From UKL13-2 sp044229235 (lineage in GTDB: Bacteria; Pseudomonadota; Gammaproteobacteria; Burkholderiales; Usitatibacteraceae), in NCBI GenBank assembly GCA_044229235.1, contig JBGATH010000001.1, positions 124,001 through 188,000 on the forward strand: DNA of 64,000 bases. The letters run 5' to 3'. Below are positions 25,110 through 35,533 of this stretch, in pieces; the stretch's first letter is position 1, and the number at the start of each line of letters is the position of its first letter. The notes beneath the pieces are model-generated. The model saw only the letters and a list, made by a program, of their open reading frames with translations, was not told the DNA's origin and made no database searches. The position numbers were made by a program, and so were the translations under genes.

Positions 25110-26275
25110 TGAAGGTTGGCATCGTCGCCGGTGAAGCCTCGGGAGATTTGTTGGGCGGCCTGCTGATCAAGGCGCTGAAGGAGGAATTTCCGGCGCTGGA
25201 GTTCGTCGGCATCGCCGGCCCGAAGATGCAGTCGGCCGGCGCGCAATCCTGGCATTCGATGGAAAAGCTTGCGGTGCGCGGCTATGTGGAGGTGCTCAAG
25301 AGCCTGCGCGAAATCCTCGCCATCCGGCGCAATGTGCGTGACCGCATGTTGCGCGAGCGACCCGCGCTGTTCATCGGCATCGATGCGCCCGACTTCAATT
25401 TCGGACTCGAGCGCTCGCTCAAGCGGGCCGGCATCCCGACGGCGCATTACGTCAGCCCATCCATCTGGGCGTGGCGTGGTGAACGCATCAACAAGATCAA
25501 GGAATCAGTGGATCACATGCTTACGGTGTTTCCGTTTGAGCCCGAAATCTACCGCAAGGTCGGTATGGCCGCGACCTTCGTCGGCCACCCCAGCGCGGAC
25601 GTGATTCCGCAAACGCCGCAACGCGCCAACGCCCGGTTGCAGTTGCGCCTGAAGCCGCATGAGCTGATCATTTCGCTGCTGCCGGGCAGCCGTCAGAGCG
25701 AGCTCGATTACCACGCCGACCTGTTCATTGAAACCGCAAAACTGCTTCACCGGCAATTTCCGGCGGCGCGTTTCCTGGTACCGCTGGCGACCCGCGAAAC
25801 CCGCGAGCAGTTCGATGCTGCGCGCTGGCGCCTCGGCGCGCAGGACCTGCCGATGCAGATTCTTTTCGGACACGCCAATTTCGCATTGGCCGCTGCCGAT
25901 GCTGCACTGGTGGCGAGCGGCACGGCCACGCTTGAAGCGGCGTTGCTGCGCTGCCCGCACGTGATCGCCTACCGGCTTTCGGCCACGACCTACCGCCTGA
26001 TGAAGCGCAAGGCCTACCTGCCCTACGTCGGCTTGCCCAACATCCTTGCAGGCGAGTGGCTGGTGCCGGAGTTGCTCCAGGACGATGCCACGCCGGAAAA
26101 CCTGGCGAGGGCGCTGGGCAACTGGATTCAACACACCGATGCCGCCGACGCGCTGCGCGAGCGATTCGCCGCCATCCATGTGCAACTGGCTGCCGACAAT
26201 GCCGTGCGGGTGCGCGATGCCTTGCGCCCGTACCTGCAGGCGGGCTCGCTGCCAGGCATGGCCCGCGCCGCCTGA
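25109..26275 (+). CDS. lpxB: Lipid-A-disaccharide synthase
   Basis: 388 residues of a GT-B glycosyltransferase (family 19) that joins UDP-diacylglucosamine and lipid X at the membrane. MKVGIVAGEASGDLLGG at the N-terminus, FIGIDAPDFNFGLE, SPSIWAWRGERINKI and LLPGSRQSE are diagnostic. VASGTATLEAAL marks the sugar-nucleotide site. The start at 25109 overlaps the lpxA stop; the much longer open frame upstream is not coding. It ends 4 bases before rnhB. Confidence 0.97.
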   Translation: MKVGIVAGEASGDLLGGLLIKALKEEFPALEFVGIAGPKMQSAGAQSWHSMEKLAVRGYVEVLKSLREILAIRRNVRDRMLRERPALFIGIDAPDFNFGLERSLKRAGIPTAHYVSPSIWAWRGERINKIKESVDHMLTVFPFEPEIYRKVGMAATFVGHPSADVIPQTPQRANARLQLRLKPHELIISLLPGSRQSELDYHADLFIETAKLLHRQFPAARFLVPLATRETREQFDAARWRLGAQDLPMQILFGHANFALAAADAALVASGTATLEAALLRCPHVIAYRLSATTYRLMKRKAYLPYVGLPNILAGEWLVPELLQDDATPENLARALGNWIQHTDAADALRERFAAIHVQLAADNAVRVRDALRPYLQAGSLPGMARAA

Positions 26276-26279
26276 GACC

Positions 26280-26876
26280 ATGGTCGCCGGCATCGAGTTG
26301 ACCTGTGGAGTTGACGAGGCCGGACGCGGCCCGCTGGCAGGCGCGGTGTTCGCCGCCGCCGTCATCCTTGATCCCTTGCGGCCGATCGAAGGTCTGGCGG
26401 ATTCAAAGACCTTGTCTGAAAAGCGCCGGACCGCGCTGGCGGACGCAATCGTGACACGCGCGCTTCATTGGGCGGTGGCCACCGCCTCGGTTGAGGAAAT
26501 CGATCGCGTCAACATTTTGCAGGCGTCGCTGCTGGCCATGCACCGTGCCGTCGAGGGGCTGGGTGTCACGCCCGGGGAAATGCTGGTGGATGGCCTGCAC
26601 CTGCCGAAAATGAATCTGCGCGGGCGAGCGATTGTTGAAGGCGACCGGCTGGTGGCGGAGATTTCCGCCGCGTCGATCCTCGCCAAAACGGCGCGCGATC
26701 GCGACATGTGCGAATGGGATCGCCGGTTTCCGCAATATGGCTTCGCGCAGCACAAGGGCTATGGCACCAAGGCGCACATGGCTGCACTGCATCGCTTCGG
26801 GCCGTGCCCCATACATCGGCTGAGCTTTGCCCCTGTGCGCGCGGCCGCATCCCGGCAGGAACTGTTCGCGGAGTAG
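26280..26876 (+). CDS. rnhB: Ribonuclease HII
   Basis: 198 residues. It removes ribonucleotides from DNA and RNA primers. CGVDEAGRGPLAGAVFAAAV carries the first catalytic Asp-Glu pair, LVDGLHLP a third acidic residue and AKTARDRDMCEWD the region of the fourth. HKGYGTKAHMAALHRFGPCPIHRLSFAPV closes the domain as in other RNase HII proteins. The ATG at 26280 lies 4 bases after lpxB. A palindromic element separates it from the methyltransferase gene. Confidence 0.97.
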   Translation: MVAGIELTCGVDEAGRGPLAGAVFAAAVILDPLRPIEGLADSKTLSEKRRTALADAIVTRALHWAVATASVEEIDRVNILQASLLAMHRAVEGLGVTPGEMLVDGLHLPKMNLRGRAIVEGDRLVAEISAASILAKTARDRDMCEWDRRFPQYGFAQHKGYGTKAHMAALHRFGPCPIHRLSFAPVRAAASRQELFAE

Positions 26877-26898
26877 CGCATGCCGGCATCCAATGGTG

Positions 26899-26964
26899 AA
26901 ACTCCAGCATTGACGAGCCTCCCAGGCCAAAAATGCCCGAAAAGGCGCGCCAGTGCTGGAGTTT
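26899..26964. repeat. Palindromic element copy B, intergenic
   Basis: 66 bp with perfect 11-base outer arms AAACTCCAGCA and TGCTGGAGTTT. It lies between the rnhB stop and the methyltransferase ATG. Read on the minus strand in the element frame it encodes KLQHWRAF..IFGLGG..MLEF without a stop; the plus strand frame is interrupted. This is the best-preserved pair of arms among the five copies. Confidence 0.85.
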
Positions 26965-26986
26965 CGCCTTCAGGGGAAAGGCGATC

Positions 26987-27808
26987 ATGACCGACAAGGT
27001 GTTGCGGTCCCGCGAAAATGCACGCGTCAAACAGCTGGTTGCGCTGGCGCACTCGGCGCGTGAGCGCAAGAAGGCGGGACTGACGGTGCTCGATGGCATC
27101 CACCTGGTGAGCGCCTATGCCGATGCACTCGGTGCACCGCAAATGATCGCGGTGGCGGAAACTGCGGTGGCCCGCGCGGAAGTGCGGCAGTTGCTGGCGC
27201 GTTGTGAATCGGCGTCCATCATGGTTCTGGCGGATGCATTGATGACGGAAATCTCGGGTCTGGATTCGCCCGCCTTTGTGGTGGCGACCATCACCACACC
27301 CGCTGTGGCGCCGACACCGGCGGATGCCACGCTGCTGATCCTGGAGGACGTGCAGGACCCGGGCAATGTCGGCTCGCTGTTGCGCAGCGCAGCGGCGGCC
27401 GGCATTCGCGAGGTCGTCACCTCACGCAGCACGGCCTTCGCCTGGTCGCCGAAGGTACTGCGCGCGGCACAGGGCGCGCACTTTGCGCTGAATATCGCCG
27501 AAGGCCGCGATCTGCCGGCGTTGCTGGCCGGCTACCGCGGGCAATCGCTGGCGCTGGTGGTCGCCGGCGACAGCGTGCTGCCGCTGTATGCGTGCAACCT
27601 CACCGGACCGGTGGCGATCATGCTGGGCAACGAAGGCGCCGGCCTTTCACCCGAACTTTTGCAGGCTGCCGGCGTTCGTGCCACCATCCCGATGCCCGGG
27701 CGCGTGGAATCGCTGAACGTCGCCGCCGCCGGCGCGATCTGCCTGTTCGAAATGGTGCGGCAGCGAAGCGTCAACCCAAAGTACGGAGGTGGATTTGGCA
27801 GCCGATAA
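26987..27808 (+). CDS. TrmH/SpoU-family RNA 2'-O-methyltransferase (RlmB-like)
   Basis: 273 residues from the ATG at 26987; the frame runs further upstream through the palindromic element, but a good AGGGGAAAGG box supports this start. The N-terminal substrate-binding domain (about 1-100) is followed by the SPOUT fold with motif 1 DPGNVGSLLRSAAAAGI, motif 2 VAIMLGNEGAGLSPELL and motif 3 IPMPGRVESLNVAAAGAICLFEMVRQ. These proteins methylate ribose in rRNA or tRNA; the exact target cannot be told. Its end overlaps the next gene. Confidence 0.9.
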   Translation: MTDKVLRSRENARVKQLVALAHSARERKKAGLTVLDGIHLVSAYADALGAPQMIAVAETAVARAEVRQLLARCESASIMVLADALMTEISGLDSPAFVVATITTPAVAPTPADATLLILEDVQDPGNVGSLLRSAAAAGIREVVTSRSTAFAWSPKVLRAAQGAHFALNIAEGRDLPALLAGYRGQSLALVVAGDSVLPLYACNLTGPVAIMLGNEGAGLSPELLQAAGVRATIPMPGRVESLNVAAAGAICLFEMVRQRSVNPKYGGGFGSR

Positions 27809-28526
27809 TTCCGTGCCGCAGGCAAACCCGCAACGCAGCTACCGCTACTACGAGTTCGTGATGGTGGCGTTTATGGTCATTCTCATTTGCTCCAACCTCA
27901 TCGGGCCGGCGAAGATCGCGCAAATCGACGCGCCGCTGCTGGGCACGCTGACGTTTGGCGCCGGCGTCCTGTTCTTTCCGATTTCCTATGTGTTCGGCGA
28001 CATACTCACCGAGGTCTATGGCTACGCCCGCTCGCGACGCGTGATCTGGGCGGGCTTCGCCGGGCTCGCGTTCGCATCCATCATGGCGTATGTGGTGGTG
28101 GCATTGCCGCCGGCGCCGTTCTGGCAAAACCAGGCGGCCTACGAGACCGCTTTCGGCTCCACCTGGCGCATCGCGCTGGCCTCGCTGATCGCGTTTTCCT
28201 GCGGCGAGTTCGTCAACTCGTTCGTGCTGGCCAAGATGAAACTGCTGACGCAGGGTCGCTGGCTGTGGTCGCGCACCATCGGTTCCACCATTTTCGGTGA
28301 GGGCGTCGACTCGCTGCTGTTTTACCCGCTCGCGTTCTGGGGCACCGGCATCATTCCCGATGACAAGCTGCCGATGGTCATGCTCGCCCAGTTCGTCACC
28401 AAGGTGTCGGTGGAGGTGTTGTTCACGCCGGTGACCTACAGGATCGTCAACTGGCTCAAGCGCGCGGAGAACGAAGACTATTTCGATCGCGACACCGACT
28501 TCACGCCGTTTTCGCTCAAGGCATAG
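27795..28526 (+). CDS. yhhQ: Queuosine precursor transporter (YhhQ/VUT family)
   Basis: About 243 residues with six membrane helices. The family imports preQ0/preQ1-type precursors for tRNA queuosine. VMVAFMVILICSNLIGPAK, FPISYVFGDILTEVYGY and SLIAFSCGEFVNSFVLAKMK are typical, followed by RTIGSTIFGEGVDSLLFYPLAF. The TTG at 27795 is preferred because GGAGG lies 5 bases before it; a GTG at 27789 is in the same frame but overlaps that box. It overlaps the end of the methyltransferase gene, so the two RNA-modification genes are cotranscribed. Confidence 0.92.
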   Translation: MAADNSVPQANPQRSYRYYEFVMVAFMVILICSNLIGPAKIAQIDAPLLGTLTFGAGVLFFPISYVFGDILTEVYGYARSRRVIWAGFAGLAFASIMAYVVVALPPAPFWQNQAAYETAFGSTWRIALASLIAFSCGEFVNSFVLAKMKLLTQGRWLWSRTIGSTIFGEGVDSLLFYPLAFWGTGIIPDDKLPMVMLAQFVTKVSVEVLFTPVTYRIVNWLKRAENEDYFDRDTDFTPFSLKA

Positions 28527-28539
28527 CCGACGCGCGCGT

Positions 28540-28857
28540 TTAGTCCGGGTTCGCCATGGCTGCGGCGCAGTTCCAGCAAATCTCGAATCCGGCCGGATTG
28601 CTCTCGCCACAGTTGCGACAAACCAGCACAGCACCGGTGCCGCGGTTGGCCTCATAGGCAGCAATCACCGCGCGGGCATGCTGCTCCTGATGAGGCTGGG
28701 CGATCCACAATTGCGGGCACGCCGCGGCAGAGGGGACGTCACCCAGCGCAGCCATCGCGTGCTGATTGAATACATGCACGGTGATGCCGGCCTGCTGCAG
28801 CAAATCCCTGACCAGGTAGGCTTCCGGCAAATTGCCGGCGTTGAAGATGCGCTTCAT
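28540..28857 (-). CDS. DUF2007 domain protein with C-terminal zinc ribbon
   Basis: 105 residues. The N-terminal part, MKRIFNAGNLPEAYLVRDLLQQAGITVHVFNQ, is the DUF2007 fold, annotated as a putative signal-transducing protein related to the PII-like ferredoxin fold. The tail CRNCGESNPAGFEICWNC is a four-cysteine zinc ribbon. It may bind a protein or nucleic acid partner; no function is established. It converges with yhhQ with 13 bases between the stops. Confidence 0.85.
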   Translation of the reverse strand: MKRIFNAGNLPEAYLVRDLLQQAGITVHVFNQHAMAALGDVPSAAACPQLWIAQPHQEQHARAVIAAYEANRGTGAVLVCRNCGESNPAGFEICWNCAAAMANPD

Positions 28858-28888
28858 GCGGCCATCATCGCACGGCGGCCATCGGATG

Positions 28889-28920
28889 AAAAAAGGCCAC
28901 GGCAGTCACCTGCCGTGGCC
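28889..28920 (-). terminator. Intrinsic terminator of the autotransporter gene
   Basis: On the minus strand, GGCCACGGCAG, a four-base loop and CTGCCGTGGCC form an 11-bp stem followed by six T. It begins 19 bases after the autotransporter stop. Confidence 0.9.
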
Positions 28921-28938
28921 CTGGTAGGCAATTGCCGA

Positions 28939-30810
28939 TCAGAAGTCGAACGACACGGCTGCAGATACGCCATCCTGCTTGACGTTTTGCTTGCTGGAGA
29001 CGCCCGTGTAGACCACCGACAGCCCCACCTTGTCGGCCAGCTTGCCGCGGATGCCGGCCGTCACCGTCGTCCAGCTGCCGTCACCCTTGTAGCCCGGGAT
29101 GTCGTAGGTGTTGCCCGATGTCACGGAAACCGGATTGGCGGAGATGAAACGTTCCTCGTTCTGGCTGTCGTTGTCGGCGCTGAGGCGCAGGAACGGTGTC
29201 CAGTTGCCGAGCTTCATCGAGGCGCGTACGCCGACGCTGTTGACCCGCGAGCTGCGCGACTGGTCGAAAATGTTCAGGTTGGCTGCACCTGCACCGTTTT
29301 CCGTCAGCTTGTTCACTTTGATGTCCTGCACCGTCATGCCGACGAACGGTCCGACCTCCAGGCTGCCGATGCTGAAATCGTAGCCGCCCATCACGCTGGC
29401 CGAGCCGTTTGAACCCTTGGTGCTGCTGGTGGCGACGCGTGTCACCGGACCGAGGACCACTGACCGGCGCACGTTGTCAAACTTCAGGTTGGCGCCGGTG
29501 GCGGTGAAATTGGCATACCAGCCATTTGACTTGACATTGCCGAAGAACGACAGCGCCGTTTCCTTGACGTCGAAACCGCCGACGCTGCCCATGTTGGCTT
29601 CAGCCTTGGTGCTGCCCACGCCAATGCCCACCGTGAGCGCTTCCGACGCGCGCATGGTCACACCGACGGTGACGGCGCGATTCTTGGTATCGGTTTGCGG
29701 CGACAGCGATGTACCCGAAACATCGTATTTGCTGCCGTCGAAGCCGGCGAACGCCGACAGGCGCCCGACCTGCTGCGACTGTCCCTGGCGCACACCCTCA
29801 TCGAGCGTGCGAATGTGGGCAGCGCGCGAGGACAGCGGCACTTCCGCCATCATGGAGTAAGCGTTCGGGCCTTCGATCAGCGACTTCACAAAGTCGGCGA
29901 CGATGCGGTGGGCGCCGGTGGTGGGGTGCACACCGTCCGCAAACAGGAAGCTGGTCGCGGCACCGGCGGCCGTCAGCGTGGCGCCCGAACAGAACAGCGA
30001 CGTTCCCTGGGTGAGCGCAAGATTACAGGCGGTCGCGGTGGTGTTGGTGAAGCCGAAGGCGGCGGCATTGGCACGCACATCGGTCAGCAGCGCGAAGGCG
30101 TCGACCGGAATCACCTTGATGCCGGCGCCCTGCAGGCCGGTGAACAAAGTGGTGTTGTAGCCGGCGGCCAATGCGGTCACCGTGCCCGCCAGCGGGCCGG
30201 CGAACTGCGGCGTCGCACCGACGTCGGGAATATTGAAGACCAGGATGTATTTGGCGCCGGCTGCCCGCAGGCGGGCGATCTGGCCGATTTCGGCGTTAGC
30301 CGCACCAATAATGTTGCTCTGCAGTGCCGTGGCATCAATTGCGCCAGCCTGAAAAGCGCCGAGGTTGGAGAACATGTCGTTGGCGCCGACCCACACGCCG
30401 TAAAGCGCGTTCGGGTCTGCAGCGCCCTTGGACAGGAATTCGGTGATCTGGGTGGAAACCGGGCGCTGGGTGCCGCCGGGTCCGACCAGGCTGGCCGGTG
30501 ACGGCAACGCCACACGCATGCCGCCCTGGGCGTAAATGCCTCCGCCGGCATTTGCGGGATTGCCGTTGCCGCCGTAGTACTGGGCGATGATTTCAGACCA
30601 GACCGGGCCGGGGTTGGTGGTGAACTTGCCAACGCCTGCTGCTGCCGTGGACCCGAGCAGTGCGGCGATGCCGGGCCGGTAGTAGCCGGTATCCGACAGG
30701 GAATCGCCGAAAACGTAGACCGCGCTGAAATTGATGGCTTGCGCGCCGGAGGCGCCCATGGCCAAAGCACCGGCGACAAGTGCAGGAAGCAGGCGTTTCT
30801 TGATAGACAT
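28939..30810 (-). CDS. Autotransporter with SGNH/GDSL esterase passenger
   Basis: 623 residues. Signal peptide about 1-25 (ending GAQA). The passenger (about 26-340) has the four SGNH blocks: VFGDSLSDTGYY (Ser), a Gly in block II, GVWVGANDMF (Asn) and FADGVHPTTGAHRI (Asp and His). The C-terminal autotransporter barrel (about 350-623) ends in VSFDF. Such EstA-like proteins display a lipase or esterase on the cell surface and affect lipid use, surfactant production and motility. AGGAG lies 6 bases before the ATG. It has its own strong terminator and appears monocistronic. Confidence 0.93.
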   Translation of the reverse strand: MSIKKRLLPALVAGALAMGASGAQAINFSAVYVFGDSLSDTGYYRPGIAALLGSTAAAGVGKFTTNPGPVWSEIIAQYYGGNGNPANAGGGIYAQGGMRVALPSPASLVGPGGTQRPVSTQITEFLSKGAADPNALYGVWVGANDMFSNLGAFQAGAIDATALQSNIIGAANAEIGQIARLRAAGAKYILVFNIPDVGATPQFAGPLAGTVTALAAGYNTTLFTGLQGAGIKVIPVDAFALLTDVRANAAAFGFTNTTATACNLALTQGTSLFCSGATLTAAGAATSFLFADGVHPTTGAHRIVADFVKSLIEGPNAYSMMAEVPLSSRAAHIRTLDEGVRQGQSQQVGRLSAFAGFDGSKYDVSGTSLSPQTDTKNRAVTVGVTMRASEALTVGIGVGSTKAEANMGSVGGFDVKETALSFFGNVKSNGWYANFTATGANLKFDNVRRSVVLGPVTRVATSSTKGSNGSASVMGGYDFSIGSLEVGPFVGMTVQDIKVNKLTENGAGAANLNIFDQSRSSRVNSVGVRASMKLGNWTPFLRLSADNDSQNEERFISANPVSVTSGNTYDIPGYKGDGSWTTVTAGIRGKLADKVGLSVVYTGVSSKQNVKQDGVSAAVSFDF

Positions 30811-31028
30811 GACAACTCCTCGAGAGATGGGAAAGCGGTAGGGACGAATTATTGTTTTTTTCGGACAGGAGCACTAAGCCCTTGTTTCTGGCGCAAATCA
30901 TGGCACAAACAGGGGTGAATCTCAACGAAATTGCGACACTGCGTGGCGCCAAAACCACACTCGCGGCTGGCAGGCATGCCGCAAGCGGTTTGCCCACCCG
31001 CTTTGCGTTGGTGCCGCTGCCTGTCCCG

Positions 31029-31853
31029 CTAGTAAACGCGCCGGTCCAGACGCGCTTCGTGGAGGATGGTGGTGGCCAGCTCTTCGATGCTCTTGGTGGT
31101 CGAGTTAAGGAACGACACGCCGGCGCTGCGCATGAGTTGTTCGGCAGCCTGGACTTCCCACTTGCAGTTGGCCAGCGAAGCATACTTGCTGTCGGGCTTG
31201 CGTTCCTGGCGGATCGATTGCAGTCGCTCGGGCACGATGGTCAGGCCCCACACCTTGTGTTTCAGCGGCAACAGCGCCGGCGGAAGTTTCATTTTCTCCA
31301 GATCCTCGGGGATCAGGGGATAGTTGGCGGCGCGTACGCCGAACTGTAGCGCCAGGTACAGGCAGGTCGGCGTTTTACCGCTGCGGGACACGCCAACCAG
31401 AATGATGTCGGCTTCCTCAAGATTGCGGTTGGTCACGCCGTCGTCGTGCGCCAGGGTGTAGTTCACCGATTCGATGCGGTGGTTGTAATCCTTGAAATTC
31501 CCGGCGGAGTGGCTGCGCCCGACAGCATGCGCCGATTTCACGCCCAGTTCCGCCTCCAGCGGCACGATGAACCGGTCAAACAGGTCCAGCACCATGGCGT
31601 CCGATTTGGCGATTTCCTTGCGCAGCGCGTCGGCCATGAGCGAGGTAAACACCAGCGGTCGCTTGCCCGACACCGCGCGGGCCTCCTCGATCTGGCCCAT
31701 CGCATCGTGAATCTTGTCGATATTGTCGATGAACGGCAGTGTCACCCGCCGGAACTCGACATTGTCGAACTGGGTCAGCAGGGAGTTGCCCAGCATTTCG
31801 ACGGTGATGCCGGTCCGGTCGGAGATAAAGAATGCTGCGCGGCGATGGGGCAT
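31029..31853 (-). CDS. ppsR: PEP synthase regulatory protein (bifunctional kinase/pyrophosphorylase)
   Basis: 274 residues of the DUF299 family. It inactivates PEP synthase by ADP-dependent threonine phosphorylation and reactivates it by Pi-dependent dephosphorylation. FISDRTGITVEMLGNSLLTQF at the N-terminus and the P-loop GVSRSGKTPTCLYLA (about residues 150-165) are diagnostic. It is divergent from ppsA with 95 bases between the start codons, the classic arrangement of regulator and target. Confidence 0.96.
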   Translation of the reverse strand: MPHRRAAFFISDRTGITVEMLGNSLLTQFDNVEFRRVTLPFIDNIDKIHDAMGQIEEARAVSGKRPLVFTSLMADALRKEIAKSDAMVLDLFDRFIVPLEAELGVKSAHAVGRSHSAGNFKDYNHRIESVNYTLAHDDGVTNRNLEEADIILVGVSRSGKTPTCLYLALQFGVRAANYPLIPEDLEKMKLPPALLPLKHKVWGLTIVPERLQSIRQERKPDSKYASLANCKWEVQAAEQLMRSAGVSFLNSTTKSIEELATTILHEARLDRRVY

Positions 31854-31884
31854 GATCCGGGTCCGATCCGTGGGGAGTGTCGGC

Positions 31885-31890
31885 TATAAT
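31885..31890 (+). promoter_or_regulatory. -10 element of the ppsA promoter
   Basis: A perfect TATAAT lies 59 bases before the ppsA start. No good -35 box is seen at 17 bases, so activation may need a regulator. The leader that follows is C/T-rich. Confidence 0.5.
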
Positions 31891-31948
31891 TCTAGCGTTA
31901 TTCTGCACCGCAGCATTTCTTTCACCTTTCCCGGCCGTCCCTCCCAAA

Positions 31949-34324
<2,376 letters not shown>

Positions 34325-34328
34325 CGTC

Positions 34329-34790
34329 GTGCTCAGCTGGCAATTCGCGCGCTTCGATGACCTGCCGATCCGCGACTGGTATGCAGCGTCGGCGGCACGC
34401 ATCGACGTGTTCGTGATGGAGCAGAACTGCCCCTTTCAGGACAACGACGGCGCAGACCTGTTTTCCTGGCACCTGCTCGGCTGGGAAAGCGACGGCAGCC
34501 AGCGTTCGCTCGCAGCCTATTGCCGTCTGGTCGATCCGGGGGTCAAGTTCGCCGAGCCGTCCATCGGCCGTGTGGTTACGCCCGGCGCCATGCGCACCAA
34601 AGGCTACGGAAAGCTGTTGATGGCCGAGGCGGTGCGGCGTCACGATGCGCTGTATCCGGGCCTGGCCAATCGCATCGGCGCGCAGCAGCGTCTCGAGAAG
34701 TTTTATCAGGGGTTCGGCTTTGCAACCGCTTCCGGCACCTACATCGAAGACGGCATCCCGCACGTCGAAATGCTTCGTGCCGCGGGTTAG
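34329..34790 (+). CDS. elaA: ElaA-type GNAT acetyltransferase
   Basis: 153 residues starting at a GTG 4 bases after ppsA. LSWQFARFDDLPIRDWYAASAARIDVFVMEQNCPFQDNDGAD is the ElaA N-terminus, and IGRVVTPGAMRTKGYGKLLMAEA supplies the acetyl-CoA-binding loop (RxxGxG-like). FYQGFGFATASGTYIEDGIPHVEMLR closes the fold. The substrate is unknown; in E. coli ElaA is an uncharacterised N-acyltransferase. It is probably cotranscribed with ppsA. Confidence 0.92.
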   Translation: MLSWQFARFDDLPIRDWYAASAARIDVFVMEQNCPFQDNDGADLFSWHLLGWESDGSQRSLAAYCRLVDPGVKFAEPSIGRVVTPGAMRTKGYGKLLMAEAVRRHDALYPGLANRIGAQQRLEKFYQGFGFATASGTYIEDGIPHVEMLRAAG

Positions 34791-34829
34791 GACGGCAATG
34801 AGCCACACGCGGGCAGGGATCAAACGCTG

Positions 34830-35489
34830 ATGGCGGCCAAATCCAGCAAGCGCGTGCTCGTCACCGGCTTTACGCCATTCGCCGGTGAAGCCACCAACCC
34901 GTCCTGGGAGATCGTGCGCGCGTTGCCCGACGTGATGTCCGGATGCCGCATCGAAAAACTGAAAGTGCCGACCGAATTCGGCAAGGCGATCGACACCGTG
35001 AAAAAGGCCATCGACAAGTTTCAACCAGACGTGGTGTTGTGCTTTGGCCAGGCTGGCGGGCGATCGCGCATGAGCGTTGAGCGCATTGCCATCAATATCG
35101 ACGATGCGGCGATAGCCGACAACGCCGGCGTGCAACTCATTGACCAGCCGATCTACCGGGATGGGCCGGCGGCGTATTTTTGCTCTGTGCCGGTCAAAGC
35201 CATGGTGGCGGCCATGATCAAGTCCGGCGTGCCGGCGGAGGTCTCCAATTCTGCCGGGACCTTTGTCTGCAACCACCTGATTTACGGCGTGTTACATCAC
35301 CTCGGAGCCAGTGGGTCGAGCGCACGCGCAGGCTTTATCCACGTGCCATACATGGAATCGCAAATCGTTGGCCGGCGCGACACGCCCGCACTGTCACTCA
35401 ACACCATGATTGCCGGTGCGAAAGCGGCGATAATCGCCGCAACCAAACGCAAGACCGATCTGAAACTTGTCGGTGGCCGGCTCGACTGA
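34830..35489 (+). CDS. pcp: Pyrrolidone-carboxylate peptidase
   Basis: 219 residues of the C15 cysteine peptidase family. It removes N-terminal pyroglutamate from peptides in the cytoplasm. RVLVTGFTPFAGEATNPSW opens the fold, MSVERIAINIDDA contains the catalytic Glu, SNSAGTFVCNHLIYGVLH the nucleophilic Cys and GFIHVPYMESQ the catalytic His. The length is typical. It is 44 bases upstream of the CoA-transferase gene with no terminator between, so it may be cotranscribed with it. Confidence 0.95.
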   Translation: MAAKSSKRVLVTGFTPFAGEATNPSWEIVRALPDVMSGCRIEKLKVPTEFGKAIDTVKKAIDKFQPDVVLCFGQAGGRSRMSVERIAINIDDAAIADNAGVQLIDQPIYRDGPAAYFCSVPVKAMVAAMIKSGVPAEVSNSAGTFVCNHLIYGVLHHLGASGSSARAGFIHVPYMESQIVGRRDTPALSLNTMIAGAKAAIIAATKRKTDLKLVGGRLD

Positions 35490-35533
35490 GCGCGCCCGTA
35501 CCGACTCCGCACGAACCAGCAGAGGAGCAGCAA

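Noticed and set aside
28889..28920. Another copy of the dispersed palindromic element
   Set aside because: Arms GGCCACGGCAG/CTGCCGTGGCC do not match the element and the flanking T run makes it a simple terminator.
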